Shown here piece by piece: positions 38,183 to 51,341 of a stretch of DNA of 64,000 bases. Within the stretch, counting starts at the first letter, position 1, and each line of letters starts with the position of its first letter. The DNA is taken from NCBI GenBank assembly GCA_920105625.2, contig OV050033.1, positions 94,056,280 through 94,120,279 on the forward strand, in the 5' to 3' direction. The position numbers and the translations under genes are program-made. The DNA comes from Clusia tigrina. Its lineage: Eukaryota > Arthropoda > Insecta > Diptera > Clusiidae. The notes under the pieces are model-generated. The model ran no database searches, had not been told where the DNA came from, and worked only from the letters and a program-made list of their open reading frames with translations.

Positions 38183-39005
38183 TTCAAATGGCCCTAACTT
38201 CTATACGGTACGTCCTACACCTATCAAAGTTTGCAACATACAAATGCTTGTAACTTTTTACTGGAGCGTCATAAAACCTAGAAATTTTGTAACAATAAAG
38301 TTCTCGAGCCTCTTGTCAATTTAAGGTATCGCTCAAAGCTGTGGTACCCTTGAGTCACAAATCAAACACTGATAAAGCTTCAAATGGCCCTAACTTCTAT
38401 TCAGTACGTCCTACACCTATCAAAGTTTGCAACGTACAAATGCTTGTAACTTTTTACTGGAGCGTCATAATACCTTGAAATTTTGTAACAATAAAGTACT
38501 CGAGCCTCTTGTGAATTTAAGCTATCGCTCAAAGCTGTGCTACCCTTGTGTCCCAAATCAAACACTGATAAAAATTCAAATGGCCCTAACTTCTATACGG
38601 TACGTCCTACACCTATCAAAGTTTGCAACATACAAATGCTTGTAACTTTTTACTGGAGCGTCATAAAACCTTGAAATTTTGTAACAATAAAGTACTCGAG
38701 CCTCTTATCAATTTAAGCTATCGCTCAAAGCTATGCTACCCTTGAGTCCCAAATCAAACACTGATAAAAATTCAAATGGCCCTAACTTCTATACGGTACG
38801 TCCTACACCTATCAAAGTTTGCAACATACAAATGCTTCTAACTTTTTACTGGAGCGTCATAAAACCTTGAAATTTTGTAACAATAAAGTTCTCGATCCTC
38901 TTGTCAATTTAAGCTATCGCTCAAAGCTGTGGTACCCTTGAGTCCCAAATCAAACACTGATAAAGCTTCAAATGGCCCTAACTTCTATTCAGTACGTCCT
39001 ACACC
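38183..39005 (+). repeat. Third, shortened echo of the 25-monomer block
   Basis: After the 4.9-kb match ends, about 38,270-38,650 copies 37,094-37,474 (shift of 6 monomers) and about 38,650-39,000 copies 37,670-38,020 (shift of 5 monomers). The monomer with CGGTCAAAGC present at 37,426 is skipped. This looks like one more round of duplication with loss of a monomer, or a hybrid join. CAGTTTAAGG at 37,140 reads CAATTTAAGG here. Confidence 0.75.
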
Positions 39006-39534
39006 TATCAAACTTTGCAACATACAAATGCTTGTAACTTTTTACTGGAGCGTCATAAAACCTTGAAATTTTGTAACAATAAAGTTCTCGATCCTCTTGT
39101 CAATTTAAGCTATCGCTCAAAGCTGTGGTACCCTTGAGTCCCAAATCAAACACTGATAAAGCTTCAAATGGCCCTAACTTCTATTCAGTACGTCCTACAC
39201 CTATCAAAGTTTGCAACATACAAATGCTTGTAACTTTTTACTGGAGCGTCATAATACCTTGAAATTTTGTAACAATAAAGTACTCGAGCCTCTTGTCAAT
39301 TTAAGCTATCGCTCAAAGCTGTGCTACCCTTGTGTCCCAAATCAAACACTGATAAAAATTCAAATGGCCCTAACTTCTATACGGTACGTCCTACACCTAT
39401 AAAAGTTTGCAACATACAAATGCTTGTAACTTTTTACTGGAGCGTCATAATACCTTGAAATTTTGTAACAATAAAGTACTCGAGCCTCTTGTCAATTTAA
39501 GCTATCGCTCAAAGCTGTGTTACCCTTGAGTAAC
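39006..39534 (+). repeat. Satellite linker between registers
   Basis: About 2.7 monomers of GTTCTCGATCC, CATAATACC and GTGTTACCC types lie between the echo of the 25-monomer block and the 5-monomer duplication. Ordinary satellite; no other feature seen. Confidence 0.7.
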
Positions 39535-40514
39535 AAATCAAACACTGATAAAGCTTCAAATGGCCCTAACTTCTATACGATACGTCCTACACCTATCAAA
39601 GTTTGCAACATACGAATGCTTGTAACTTTTTACTGGAGCGTCATAACACCTTGAAATTTTGTAACAATAAAGTACTCGAGCCCCTAGTCAATTTAAGCCA
39701 TCGCTCAAAGCTGTGCTACCCTTGAGTCCCAAATCAAACACTGATAAATCTTCAAATGGCCCTAACTTCTATACGGTACGTCCTACACCTATCAAAGTTT
39801 GCAACATACAAATGCTTGTAACTTTTTACTGGAGCGTCATAAAACCTTGAAATTTTGTAACAATAAAGTACTCGAGCCCCTTGTCAATTTAAGCTATCGC
39901 TCAAAGCTGTGGTACCCATTAGTCCCAAATCAAACACTGATAAAGCTTCAAATGGCCCTAACTTCTATTCAGTACGTCCTACACCTATCAAAGTTTGCAA
40001 CATACAAATGCTTGTAACTTTTTACTGGAGCGTCATAATACCTTGAAATTTTGTAACAATAAAGTACTCGAGCCTCTTGTCAATTTAAGCTATCGCTCAA
40101 AGCTGTGCTACCCTTGTGTCCCAAATCAAACACTGATAAAAATTCAAATGGCCCTAACTTCTATACGGTACGTCTTACACCTATAAAAGTTTGCAACATA
40201 CAAATGCTTGTAACTTTTTACTGGAGCGTCATAAAACCTTGAAATTTTGTAACAATAAAGTACTCGAGCCTCTTATCAATTTCAGCTATCGCTCAAAGCT
40301 ATGCTACCCTTGAGTCCCAAATCAAACACTGATAAAAATTCAAATGGCCCTAACTTCTATACGGTACGTCCTACACCTATCAAAGTTTGCAACATACAAA
40401 TGCTTGTAACTTTTTACTGGAGCGTCATAAAACCTTGAAATTTTGTAACAATTAAGTACTCGAGCCTCTTGTCAATTTAAGCTATCGCTCAAAGCTATGC
40501 TACCCTTGAGTCCC
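39535..40514 (+). repeat. 5-monomer (980-bp) tandem duplication, copy 1
   Basis: This matches 40,515-41,494 at a shift of 980 bp. The order is: CATACGAATG with CATAACACC and AAGCCATC; a GGTACCCATTAG monomer; CATAATACC with TTGTGTCCC and TACGTCTTAC; TTATCAATTTCAG; and an AGCTATGC monomer. The GGTACCCATTAG change (near 39,911, 40,891 and 41,674) is found only in this territory. Confidence 0.85.
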
Positions 40515-41510
40515 AAATCAAACACTGATAAAGCTTCAAATGGCCCTAACTTCTATACGGTACGTCCTACACCTATCAAAGTTTGCAACATACGAATGCT
40601 TGTAACTTTTTACTGGAGCGTCATAACACCTTGAAATTTTGTAACAATAAAGTACTCGAGCCCCTTGTCAATTTAAGCCATCGCTCAAAGCTGTGCTACC
40701 CTTGAGTCCCAAATCAAACACTGATAAATCTTCAAATGGCCCTAACTTCTATACGGTACGTCCTACACCTATCAAAGTTTGCAACATACAAATGCTTGTA
40801 ACTTTTTACTGGAGCGTCATAAAACCTTGAAATTTTGTAACAATAAAGTACTCGAGCCCCTTGTCAATTTAAGCTATCGCTCAAAGCTGTGGTACCCATT
40901 AGTCCCAAATCAAACACTGATAAAGCTTCAAATGGCCCTAACTTCTATTCAGTACGTCCTACACCTATCAAAGTTTGCAACATACAAATGCTTGTAACTT
41001 TTTACTGGAGCGTCATAATACCTTGAAATTTTGTAACAATAAAGTACTCGAGCCTCTTGTCAATTTAAGCTATCGCTCAGAGCTGTGCTACCCTTGTGTC
41101 CCAAATCAAACACTGATAAAAATTCAAATGGCCCTAACTTCTATACGGTACGTCTTACACCTATAAAAGTTTGCAACATACAAATGCTTGTAACTTTTTA
41201 CTGGAGCGTCATAAAACCTTGAAATTTTGTAACAATAAAGTACTCGAGCCTTTTATCAATTTCAGCTATCGCTCAAAGCTATGCTACCCTTGAGTCCCAA
41301 ATCAAACACTGATAAAAATTCAAATGGCCCTAACTTCTATACGGTACGTCCTACACCTATCAAAGTTTGCAACATACAAATGCTTGTAACTTTTTACTGG
41401 AGCGTCATAAAACCTTGAAATTTTGTAACAATAAAGTACTCGAGCCTCTTGTCAATTTAAGCTATCGCTCAAAGCTATGCTACCCTTGAGTCCCAAATCA
41501 AACACTGATA
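40515..41510 (+). repeat. 5-monomer tandem duplication, copy 2
   Basis: This is the partner of 39,535-40,514, with changes such as CGCTCAGAGC near 41,076 and CCTTTTATC near 41,250. A third, four-monomer version follows from about 41,542, where the CATAACACC half of one monomer is joined directly to the GGTACCCATTAG half of the next. This drops one monomer. Confidence 0.83.
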
Positions 41511-44500
41511 AAAATTCAAATGGCCCTAACTTCTATACGGTACGTCCTACACCTATCAAAGTTTGCAACATACAAATGCTTGTAACTTTTTACTGGAGCG
41601 TCATAACACCTTGAAATTTTGTAACAATAAAGTACTCGAGCCCCTTGTCAATTTAAGCTATCGCTCAAAGCTGTGGTACCCATTAGTCCCAAATCAAACA
41701 CTGATAAAGCTTCAAATGGCCCTAACTTCTATTCAGTACGTCCTACACCTATCAAAGTTTGCAACATACAAATGCTTGTAACTTTTTACTGGAGCGTCAT
41801 AATACCTTGAAATTTTGTAACAATAAAGTACTCGAGCCTCTTGTCAATTTAAGCTATCGCTCAAAGATGTGCTACCCTTGTGTCCCAAATCAAACACTGA
41901 TAAAAATTCAAATGGCCCTAACTTCTATACGGTACGTCTTACACCTATAAAAGTTTGCAACATACAAATGCTTGTAACTTTTTACTGGAGCGTCATAAAA
42001 CCTTGAAATTTTGTAACAATAAAGTACTCGAGCCTCTTATCAATTTCAGCTATCGCTCAAAGCTATGCTACCCTTGAGTCCCAAATCAAACACTGATAAA
42101 AATTCAAATGGCCCTAACTTCTATACGGTACGTCCTACACCTATCAAAGTTTGCAACATACAAATGCTTGTAACTTTTTACTGGAGCGTCATAAAACCTT
42201 GAAATTTTGCAACAATAAAGTACTTGAGCCTCTTGTCAATTTAAGTTATCGCTCAAAACTATGCTACCCTTGAGTCTCAAATCAAACACTGATAAAGCTT
42301 CAAATGGCCCTAACTTCTATACGGTACGACCTACACCTATCAAAGTTTGCAACATACAAATGCTTGTAACTTTTTACTGGAGCGTCATAATACCTTGAAA
42401 TTTTGTAACAATAAAGTACTCGAGCCTCTTGTCAATTTAAGCTATCGCTCAAAGCTGTGCTACCCTTGTGTCCCAAATCAAACACTGATACAAATTCAAA
42501 TGGCCCTAACTTCTATATGGTACGTCCTATACCTATCAAAGTTTGCAACATACAAATGCTTGTAACTTTTTACTGGAGCGTCATAATACCTTGAAATTTT
42601 GTAACAATAAAGTACTCGAGCCTCTTGTCAATTTAAGCTATCGCTCAAAGCTGTGCTACCGTTGTGTCCCAATTCAAACACTGATAAAAACTCAAATGGC
42701 CCTAACTTCTATACGGTACGTCCTACACCTATCAAAGTTTGCAACATACAAATGCTTGTAACTTTTTACTGGAGCGTCACAAAACCTTGAAATTTTGCAC
42801 CAATAAAGTACTCGAGCCTCTTGTCAATTTAAGTTATCGCTCAAAACTATGCTACCCTTGAGTCTCAAATCAAACACTGATAAAGCTTCAAATGGCCCTA
42901 ACTTCTATACGGTACGTCCTACACCTATCAAAGTTTGCAACATATAAATGCTTGTAACTTTTTACTGGAGCGTCATAAAACCTTGAAATTTTGTAACAAT
43001 AAAGTACTCGAGCCTCTTGTCAATTTAAGCTATCGCCCAAAGCTGTGTTATCCTTCAGTCCCAAATCAAACACTGATAAAGCTTCAAATGGCCCTAACTT
43101 CTATACGGTACGTCCTACACCTATCAAAGTTTGCAACATACGAATGCTTGTAACTTTTTACTGGAGCGTCATAACACCTTGAAATTTTGTAACAATAAAG
43201 TACTCGAGCCCCTTGTCAATTTAAGCTATCGCTCAAAGCTGTGGTACCCTTGAGTCCCAAATCAAACACTGACAAACCTTCAAATGGCCCTAACTTCTAT
43301 TCAGTACGTCCTACACATATCAAAGTTTGCAACATACAAATGCTTGTAACTTTTTACTGGAGCGTCATAAAACCTTGAAATTTTGTAACAATAAAGTACT
43401 CGAGCCTCTTGTCAATTTAAGATATCGCTCAAAGCTATGCTACCCTTGAGTCCCAAATCAAACACTGATAAAAATTCAAATGGCCCTAACTTCTATACGG
43501 TACGTCCTACACCTATCAAAGTTTGCAACATACAAATACTTGTAACTTTTTACTGGAGCGTCATAAAACCTTGAAATTTTGCAACAATAAAGTACTTGAG
43601 CCTCTTGTCAATTTAAGTTATCGCTCAAAACTATGCTACCCTTGAGTCTCAAATCAAACACTGATAAAGCTTCAAATGGCCCTAACTTCTATACGGTACG
43701 ACCTACACCTATCAAAGTTTGCAACATACAAATGCTTGTAACTTTTTACTGGAGCGTCATAATACCTTGAAATTTTGTAAAAATAAAGTACTCGAGCCTC
43801 TTGTCAATTTAAGCTATCGCTCAAAGCTGTGCTACCCTTGTGTCCCAATTCAAACACTGATAAAAACTCAAATGGCCCTAACTTCTATACAGTACGTCCT
43901 ACACCTATCAAAGTTTGCAACATACAAATGCTTGTAACTTTTTACTGGAGCGTCATAATACCTTGAAATTTTGTAACAATAAAGTACTCGAGCCTCTTGT
44001 CAATTTAAGCTATCGCTCAAAGCTGTGCTACCCTTGTGTCCCAAATCAAACACTGATAAAAATTCAAATGGCCCTAACTTCTATACGGTACGTCTTACAC
44101 CTATAAAAGTTTGCAACATACAAATGCTTGTAACTTTTTACTGGAGCGTCATAAAACCTTGAAATTTTGTAACAATAAAGTACTCGAGCCTCTTATCAAT
44201 TTCAGCTATCGCTCAAAGCTATGCTACCCTTGAGTCCCAAATCAAACACTGATAAAAATTCAAATGGCCCTAACTTCTATACGGTACGTCCTACACCTAT
44301 CAAAGTTTGCAACATACAAATGCTTGTAACTTTTTACTGGAGCGTCATAAAACCTTGAAATTTTGTAACAATAAAGTACTCGAGCCTCTTGTCAATTTAA
44401 GCTATCGCTCAAAGCTATGCTACCCTTGAGTCCCAAATCAAACACTGATAAAAATTCAAATGGCCCTAACTTCTATACGGTACGTCCTACACCTATCAAA

Positions 44501-46049
44501 GTTTGCAACATACAAATACTTGTAACTTTTTACTGGAGCGTCATAAAACCTTGAAATTTTGCAACAATAAAGTACTTGAGCCTCTTGTCAATTTAAGTTA
44601 TCGCTCAAAACTATGCTACCCTTGAGTCTCAAATCAAACACTGATAAAGCTTCAAATGGCCCTAACTTCTATACGGTACGACCTACACCTATCAAAGTTT
44701 GCAACATACAAATGCTTGTAACTTTTTACTGGAGCGTCATAATACCTTGAAATTTTGTAACAATAAAGTACTCGAGCCTCTTGTCAATTTAAGCTATCGC
44801 TCAAAGCTGTGCTACCCTTGTGTCCCAAATCAAACACTGATACAAATTCAAATGGCCCTAACTTCTATACGGTACGTCCTACACCTATCAAAGTTTGCAA
44901 CATACAAATGCTTGTAACTTTTTACTGGAGCGTCATAATACCTTGAAATTTTGTAACAATAAAGTACTCGAGCCTCTTGTCAATTTAAGCTATCGCTCAA
45001 AGCTGTGCTACCCTTGTGTCCCAATTCAAACACTGATAAAAACTCAAATGGCCCTAACTTCTATGCGGTACGTCCTACACCTATCAAAGTTTGCAACATA
45101 CAAATGCTTGTAACTTTTTACTGGAGCGTCATAAAACCTTGAAATTTTGTAACAATAAAGTACTCGAGCCTCTTGTCAATTTAAGCTATCGCTCAAAGCT
45201 ATGCTACCCTTGAGTCCCAAATCAAACACTGATAAAAATTCAAATGGCCCTAACTTCTATACGGTACGTCCTACACCTATCAAAGTTTGCAACATACAAA
45301 TACTTGTAACTTTTTACTGGAGCGTCATAAAACCTTGAAATTTTGCAACAATAAAGTACTTGAGCCTCTTGTCAATTTAAGTTATCGCTCAAAACTATGC
45401 TACCCTTGAGTCTCAAATCAAACACTGATAAAGCTTCAAATGGCCCTAACTTCTATACGGTACGACCTACACCTATCAAAGTTTGCAACATACAAATGCT
45501 TGTAACTTTTTACTGGAGCGTCATAATACCTTGAAATTTTGTAACAATAAAGTACTCGAGCCTCTTGTCAATTTAAGCTATCGCTCAAAGCTGTGCTACC
45601 CTTGTGTCCCAAATCAAACTCTGATACAAATTCAAATGGCCCTAACTTCTATACGGTACGTCCTATACCTATCAAAGTTTGCAACATACAAATGCTTGTA
45701 ACTTTTTACTGGAGCGTCATAATACCTTGAAATTTTGTAACAATAAAGTACTCGAGCCTCTTGTCAATTTAAGCTATCGCTCAAAGCTGTGCTACCCTTG
45801 TGTCCCAATTCAAACACTGATAAAAACTCAAATGGCCCTAACTTCTATACAGTACGTCCTACACCTATCAAAGTTTGCAACATACAAATGCTTGTAACTT
45901 TTTACTGGAGCGTCATAAAACCTTGAAATTTTGTAACAATAAAGTACTCGAGCCCCTTGTCAATTTAAGTTATCGCTCAAAACTATGCTACCCTTGAGTC
46001 TCAAATCAAACACTGATAAAGCTTCAAATGGCTCTAACTTCTATACGGT
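41511..46049 (+). repeat. Territory 5: mixed 4-, 5- and 7-monomer register
   Basis: The rare GGTACGACC variant recurs at 42,325, 43,697, 44,677 and 45,461, giving spacings of 7, 5 and 4 monomers. CAAATACTTG recurs near 43,534, 44,514 and 45,298. Other markers are TTTTGCAAC with GTACTTGAG, AACTATGC with TTGAGTCTC, TGTCCCAATTC with AAAACTCAAATG, and GATACAAATTC. Unit length varies at each copy while the order of neighbours is kept. It contains satellite only. Confidence 0.8.
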
Positions 46050-47421
46050 ACGTCCTACACCTATCAAAGTTTGCAACATACAAATGCTTGTAACTTTTTA
46101 CTGGAGCGTCATAATACCTTCAAATTTTGTAACAATAAAGTACTCGAGCCTCTTGTCAATTTAAGCTATCGCTCAAAGCTGTGCTACCCTTGTGTCCCAA
46201 ATCAAACACTGATAAAAATTCAAATGGCCCTAACTTCTATACGGTTCGTCCTACACCTATCAAAGTTTGCAACATACAAATGCTTGTAACTTTTTACTGG
46301 AGCGTCATAATACCTTGAAATTTTGTAACAATAAAGTACTCGAGCCTCTTGTCAATTTAAGCTATCGCTCAAAGCTGTGCTACCCTTGTGTCCCAATTCA
46401 AACACTGATAAAAATTCAAATGGCCCTAACTTCTATACGGTACGTCCTACACCTATCAAAGTTTGCAACATACAAATGCTTGTAACTTTTTACTGGAGCG
46501 TCATAAAACCTTGAAATTTTTCAACAATAAAGTACTCGAGCTTCTTGTCAATTTAAGTTATCGCTCAAAACTATGCTTCCCTTGAGTCTCAAATCAAACA
46601 CTGATAAAGCTTCAAATGGCCCTAACTTCTATACGGTACGTCCTACACCTATCAAAGTTTGCAACATATAAATGCTTGTAACTTTTTACTGGCGCGTTAT
46701 AAAACCTTGAAATTTTGTAACAATAAAGTACTCGAGCCTCTTGTCAATTTAAGCTATCGCTCAAAGCTGTGTTACCCTTGAGTCCCAAATCAAACACTGA
46801 TAAAGCTTCAAATGGCCCTAACTTCTATACGGTACGTCCTACACCTATCAAAGTTTGCAACATACGAATGCTTGTAACTTTTTACTGGAGCGTCATAAAA
46901 CCTTGAAATTTTGTAACAATAAAGTACTCGAGCCCCTTGTCAATTTAAGCCATCGCTCAAAGCTGTGCTACCCTTGAGTCCCAAATCAAACACTGATAAA
47001 GCTTCAAATGGCCCTAACTTCTATTCAGTACGTCCTACACCTATCAAAGTTTGCAACATACAAATGCTTGTAACTTTTTACTGGAGCGTCATAATACCTT
47101 GAAATTTTGTAACAATAAAGTACTCGAGCCTCTTGTCAATTTAAGCTATCGCTCAAAGCTATGCTACCCTTGAGTCCCAAATCAAACACTGATAAAAATT
47201 CAAATGGCCCTAACTTCTATACGGTACGTCCTACACCTATCAAAGTTTGCAACATACAAATGCTTGTAACTTTTTACTGGAGCGTCATAAAACCTTGAAA
47301 TTTTGTAACAATAAAGTACTCGAGCCCCTTGTCAATTTAAGTTATCGCTCAAAACTATGCTACCCTTGAGTCTCAAATCAAACACTGATAAAGCTTCAAA
47401 TGGCTCTAACTTCTATACGGT
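46050..47421 (+). repeat. HOR unit 1 (7 monomers) with five-monomer core
   Basis: The core order defines the right-hand HOR family: (1) CATAATACCTTCAAATT; (2) TGTCCCAATTC; (3) AAATTTTTCAAC; (4) CATATAAATG with GGCGCGTTATAAAA; (5) CATACGAATG with CCCCTTG. Here it is followed by two monomers (47,030 and 47,226), the second with AACTATGC and AATGGCTCTAAC, which always precedes the next CTTCAAATT monomer. Confidence 0.87.
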
Positions 47422-48793
47422 ACGTCCTACACCTATCAAAGTTTGCAACATACAAATGCTTGTAACTTTTTACTGGAGCGTCATAATACCTTCAAATTTT
47501 GTAACAATAAAGTACTCGAGCCTCTTGTCAATTTAAGCTATCGCTCAAAGCTGTGCTACCCTTGTGTCCCAAATCAAACACTGATAAAAATTCAAATGGC
47601 CCTAACTTCTATACGGTACGTCCTACACCTATCAAAGTTTGCAACATACAAATGCTTGTAACTTTTTACTGGAGCGTCATAATACCTTGAAATTTTGTAA
47701 CAATAAAGTACTCGAGCCTCTTGTCAATTTAAGTTATCGCTCAAAACTATGCTACCCTTGAGTCTCAAATCAAACACTGATAAAGCTTCAAATGGCCCTA
47801 ACTTCTATACGGTACGTCCTACACCTACCAAAGTTTGCAACATACAAATGGTAGTAACTTTTTACTGGAGCGTCATAATACCTTGAAATTTTGTAACAAT
47901 AAAGTACTCGAGCCTCTTGTCAATTTAAGCTATCGCTCAAGGCTGTGCTACCCTTGTGTCCCAAATCAAACACTGACAAAAATTCAAATGGCCCTAACTT
48001 CTATACGGTACGTCCTACACCTATCAAAGTTTGCAACATACAAATGCTTGTAACTTTTTACTGGAGCGTCATAATACCTTGAAATTTTGTAACAATAAAG
48101 TACTCGAGCCTCTTGTCAATTTAAGCTATCGCTCAAAGCTGTGCTACCCTTGTGTCCCAATTCAAACACTGATAAAAATTCAAATGGCCCTAACTTCTAT
48201 ACGGTACGTCCTACACCCATCAAAGTTTGCAACATACAAACGCTTGTAACTTTTTACTGGAGCGTCATAAAACCTTGAAATTTTGCAACAATAAAGTACC
48301 CGAGCCTCTTGTCAATTTAAGTTATCGCTCAAAACTATGCTACCCTTGAGTCTCAAATCAAACACTGATAAAGCTTCAAATGGCCCTAACTTCTATACGG
48401 TACGTCCTACACCTATCAAAGTTTGCAACATATAAATGCTTGTAACTTTTTACTGGCGCGTTATAAAACCTTGAAATTTTGTAACAATAAAGTACTCGAG
48501 CCTCTTGTCAATTTAAGCTATCGCTCAAAGCTGTGTTACCCTTGAGTCCCAAATCAAACACTGATAAATCTTCAAATGGCCCTAACTTCTATACGGTACG
48601 TCCTACACCTATCAAAGTTTGCAACATACAAATGCTTGTAACTTTTTACTGGAGCGTCATAAAACCTTGAAATTTTGTAACAACAAAGTACTCGAGCCCC
48701 TTTTCAATTTAAGTTATCGCTCAAAACTATGCTACCCTTGAGTCTCAAATCAAACACTGATAAAGCTTCAAATGGCTCTAACTTCTATACGGT
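47422..48793 (+). repeat. HOR unit 2 (7 monomers), core disrupted
   Basis: It starts with CTTCAAATT like the other units but is then reordered: AACTATGC, a monomer with CAAATGGTAGTAAC and AAGGCTGTGC (47,814), TGTCCCAATTC, TTTTGCAAC with GTACCCGAG, GGCGCGTT with AAATCTTC, and a CAACAAAGTACTC monomer with CCCCTTTTC. It is the only unit of the ten without the intact five-monomer core. Confidence 0.8.
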
Positions 48794-51341
48794 ACGTCCT
48801 ACACCTATCAAAGTTTGCAACATACAAATGCTTGTAACTTTTTACTGGAGCGTCATAATACCTTCAAATTTTGTAACAATAAAGTACTCGAGCCTCTTGT
48901 CAATTTAAGCTATCGCTCAAAGCTGTGCTACCCTTGTGTCCCAAATCAAACACTGATAAAAATTCAAATGGCCCTAACTTCTATACGGTACGTCCTACAC
49001 CTATCAAAGTTTGCAACATACAAATGCTTGTAACTTTTTACTGGAGCGTCATAATACCTTGAAATTTTGTAACAATAAAGTACTCGAGCCTCTTGTCAAT
49101 TTAAGCTATCGCTCAAAGCTGTGCTACCCTTGTGTCCCAATTCAAACACTGATAAAAATTCAAATGGCCCTAACTTCTATACGGTACGTCCTACACCTAT
49201 CAAAGTTTGCAACATACAAATGCTTGTAACTTTTTACTGGAGCGTCATAAAACCTTGAAATTTTTCAACAATAAAGTACTCGAGCATCTTGTCAATTTAA
49301 GTTATCGCTCAAAACTATGCTACCCTTGAGTCTCAAATCAAACACTGATAAAGCTTCAAATGGCCCTAACTTCTATACGGTACGTCCTACACCTATCAAA
49401 GTTTGCAACATATAAATGCTTGTAACTTTTTACTGGCGCGTTATAAAACCTTGAAATTTTGTAACAATAAAGTACTCGAGCCTCTTGTCAATTTAAGCTA
49501 TCGCTCAAAGCTGTGTTACCCTTGAGTCCCAAATCAAACACTGATAAAGCTTCAAATGGCCCTAACTTCTATACGGTACGTCCTACACCTATCAAAGTTT
49601 GCAACATACGAATGCTTGTAACTTTTTACTGGAGCGTCATAAAACCTTGAAATTTTGTAACAATAAAGTACTCGAGCCCCTTGTCAATTTAAGCCATCGC
49701 TCAAAGCTGTGCTACCCTTGAGTCCCAAATCAAACACTGATAAATCTTCAAATGGCCCTAACTTCTATACGGTACGTCCTACACCTATCAAAGTTTGCAA
49801 CATACAAATGCTTGTAACTTTTTACTGGAGCGTCATAAAACCTTGAAATTTTGTAACAATAAAGTACTCGAGCCCCTTGTCAATTTAAGCTATCGCTCAA
49901 AGCTGTGCTACCCTTGAGTCCCAAATCAAACACTGATAAATCTTCAAATGTCCCTAACTTCTACACGGTACGTCCTACACCTATCAAAGTTTGCAACATA
50001 CAAATGCTTGTAACTTTTTACTGGAGCGTCATAAAACCTTGAAATTTTGTAACAATAAAGTACTCGAGCCTCTTGTCAATTTAAGCTATCGCTCAAAGCT
50101 ATGCTACCCTTGAGTCCCAAATCAAACACTGATAAAAATTCGAATGGCCCTAACTTCTATACGGTACGTCCTACACCTATCAAAGTTTGCAACATACAAA
50201 TGCTTCTAACTTTTTACTGGAGCGTCATAAAACCTTGAAATTTTGTAACAATAAAGTTCTCGATCCTCTTGTCAATTTAAGCTATCGCTCAAAGCTGTGG
50301 TACCCTTGAGTCCCAAATCAAACACTGATAAAGCTTCAAATGGCCCTAACTTCTATTCAGTACGTCCTACACCTATCAAAGTTTGCAACATACAAATGCT
50401 TGTAACTTTTTACTGGAGCGTCATAAAACCTTGAAATTTTGTAACAATAAAGTACTCGAGCCTCTTGTCAATTTAAGCTATCGCTCAAAGCTATGCTACC
50501 CTTGAGTCCCAAATCAAACACTGATAAAAATTCAAATGGCCCTAACTTCTATACGGTACGTCCTACACCTATCAAAGTTTGCAACATACAAATGCTTCTA
50601 ACTTTTTACTGGAGCGTCATAAAACCTTGAAATTTTGTAACAATAAAGTTCTCGATCCTCTTGTCAATTTAAGCTATCGCTCAAAGCTGTGGTACACTTG
50701 AGTCCCAAATCAAACACTGATAAAGCTTCAAATGGCCCTAACTTCTATGCAGTACGTCCTACACCTATCAAAGTTTGCAACATACAAATGCTTGTAACTT
50801 TTTACTGGAGCGTCATAAAACCTTGAAATTTTGTAACAATAAAGTACTCGAGCCTCTTGTCAATTTAAGCTATCGCTCAAAGCTGTGTTACCCTTGAGTC
50901 CCAAATCAAACACTGATAAAGCTTCAAATGGCCCTAACTTCTATACGGTACGTCCTACACCTATCAAAGTTTGCAACATACAAATGCTTGTAACTTTTTA
51001 CTGGAGCGTCATAAAACCTTGAAATTTTGTAACAATAAAGTACTCGAGCCCCTTGTCAATTTAAGCCATCGCTCAAAGCTGTGGTACCCTTGAGTCCCAA
51101 ATCAAACACTGATAAATCTTCAAATGGCCCTAACTTCTATACGGTACGTCCTACACCTATCAAAGTTTGCAACATACAAATGCTTGTAACTTTTTACTGG
51201 AGCGTCATAAAACCTTGAAATTTTGTAACAATAAAGTACTCGAGCCCCTTGTCAATTTAAGTTATCGCTCAAAACTATGCTACCCTTGAGTCTCAAATCA
51301 AACACTGATAAAGCTTCAAATGGCTCTAACTTCTATACGGT
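48794..51341 (+). repeat. HOR unit 3 (13 monomers)
   Basis: The intact core is followed by CCCCTTG with AATGTCCC and CTACACGG, AAAAATTC, GCTTCTAAC with GTTCTCGATCC and CTATTCAG, AAAAATTC, then GGTACACTTG with CTATGCAG, GTGTTACCC, AAGCCATC with GGTACCC, and AATGGCTCTAAC. Its last four monomers (50,558-51,341) reappear before the unit at 59,574. Confidence 0.85.
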
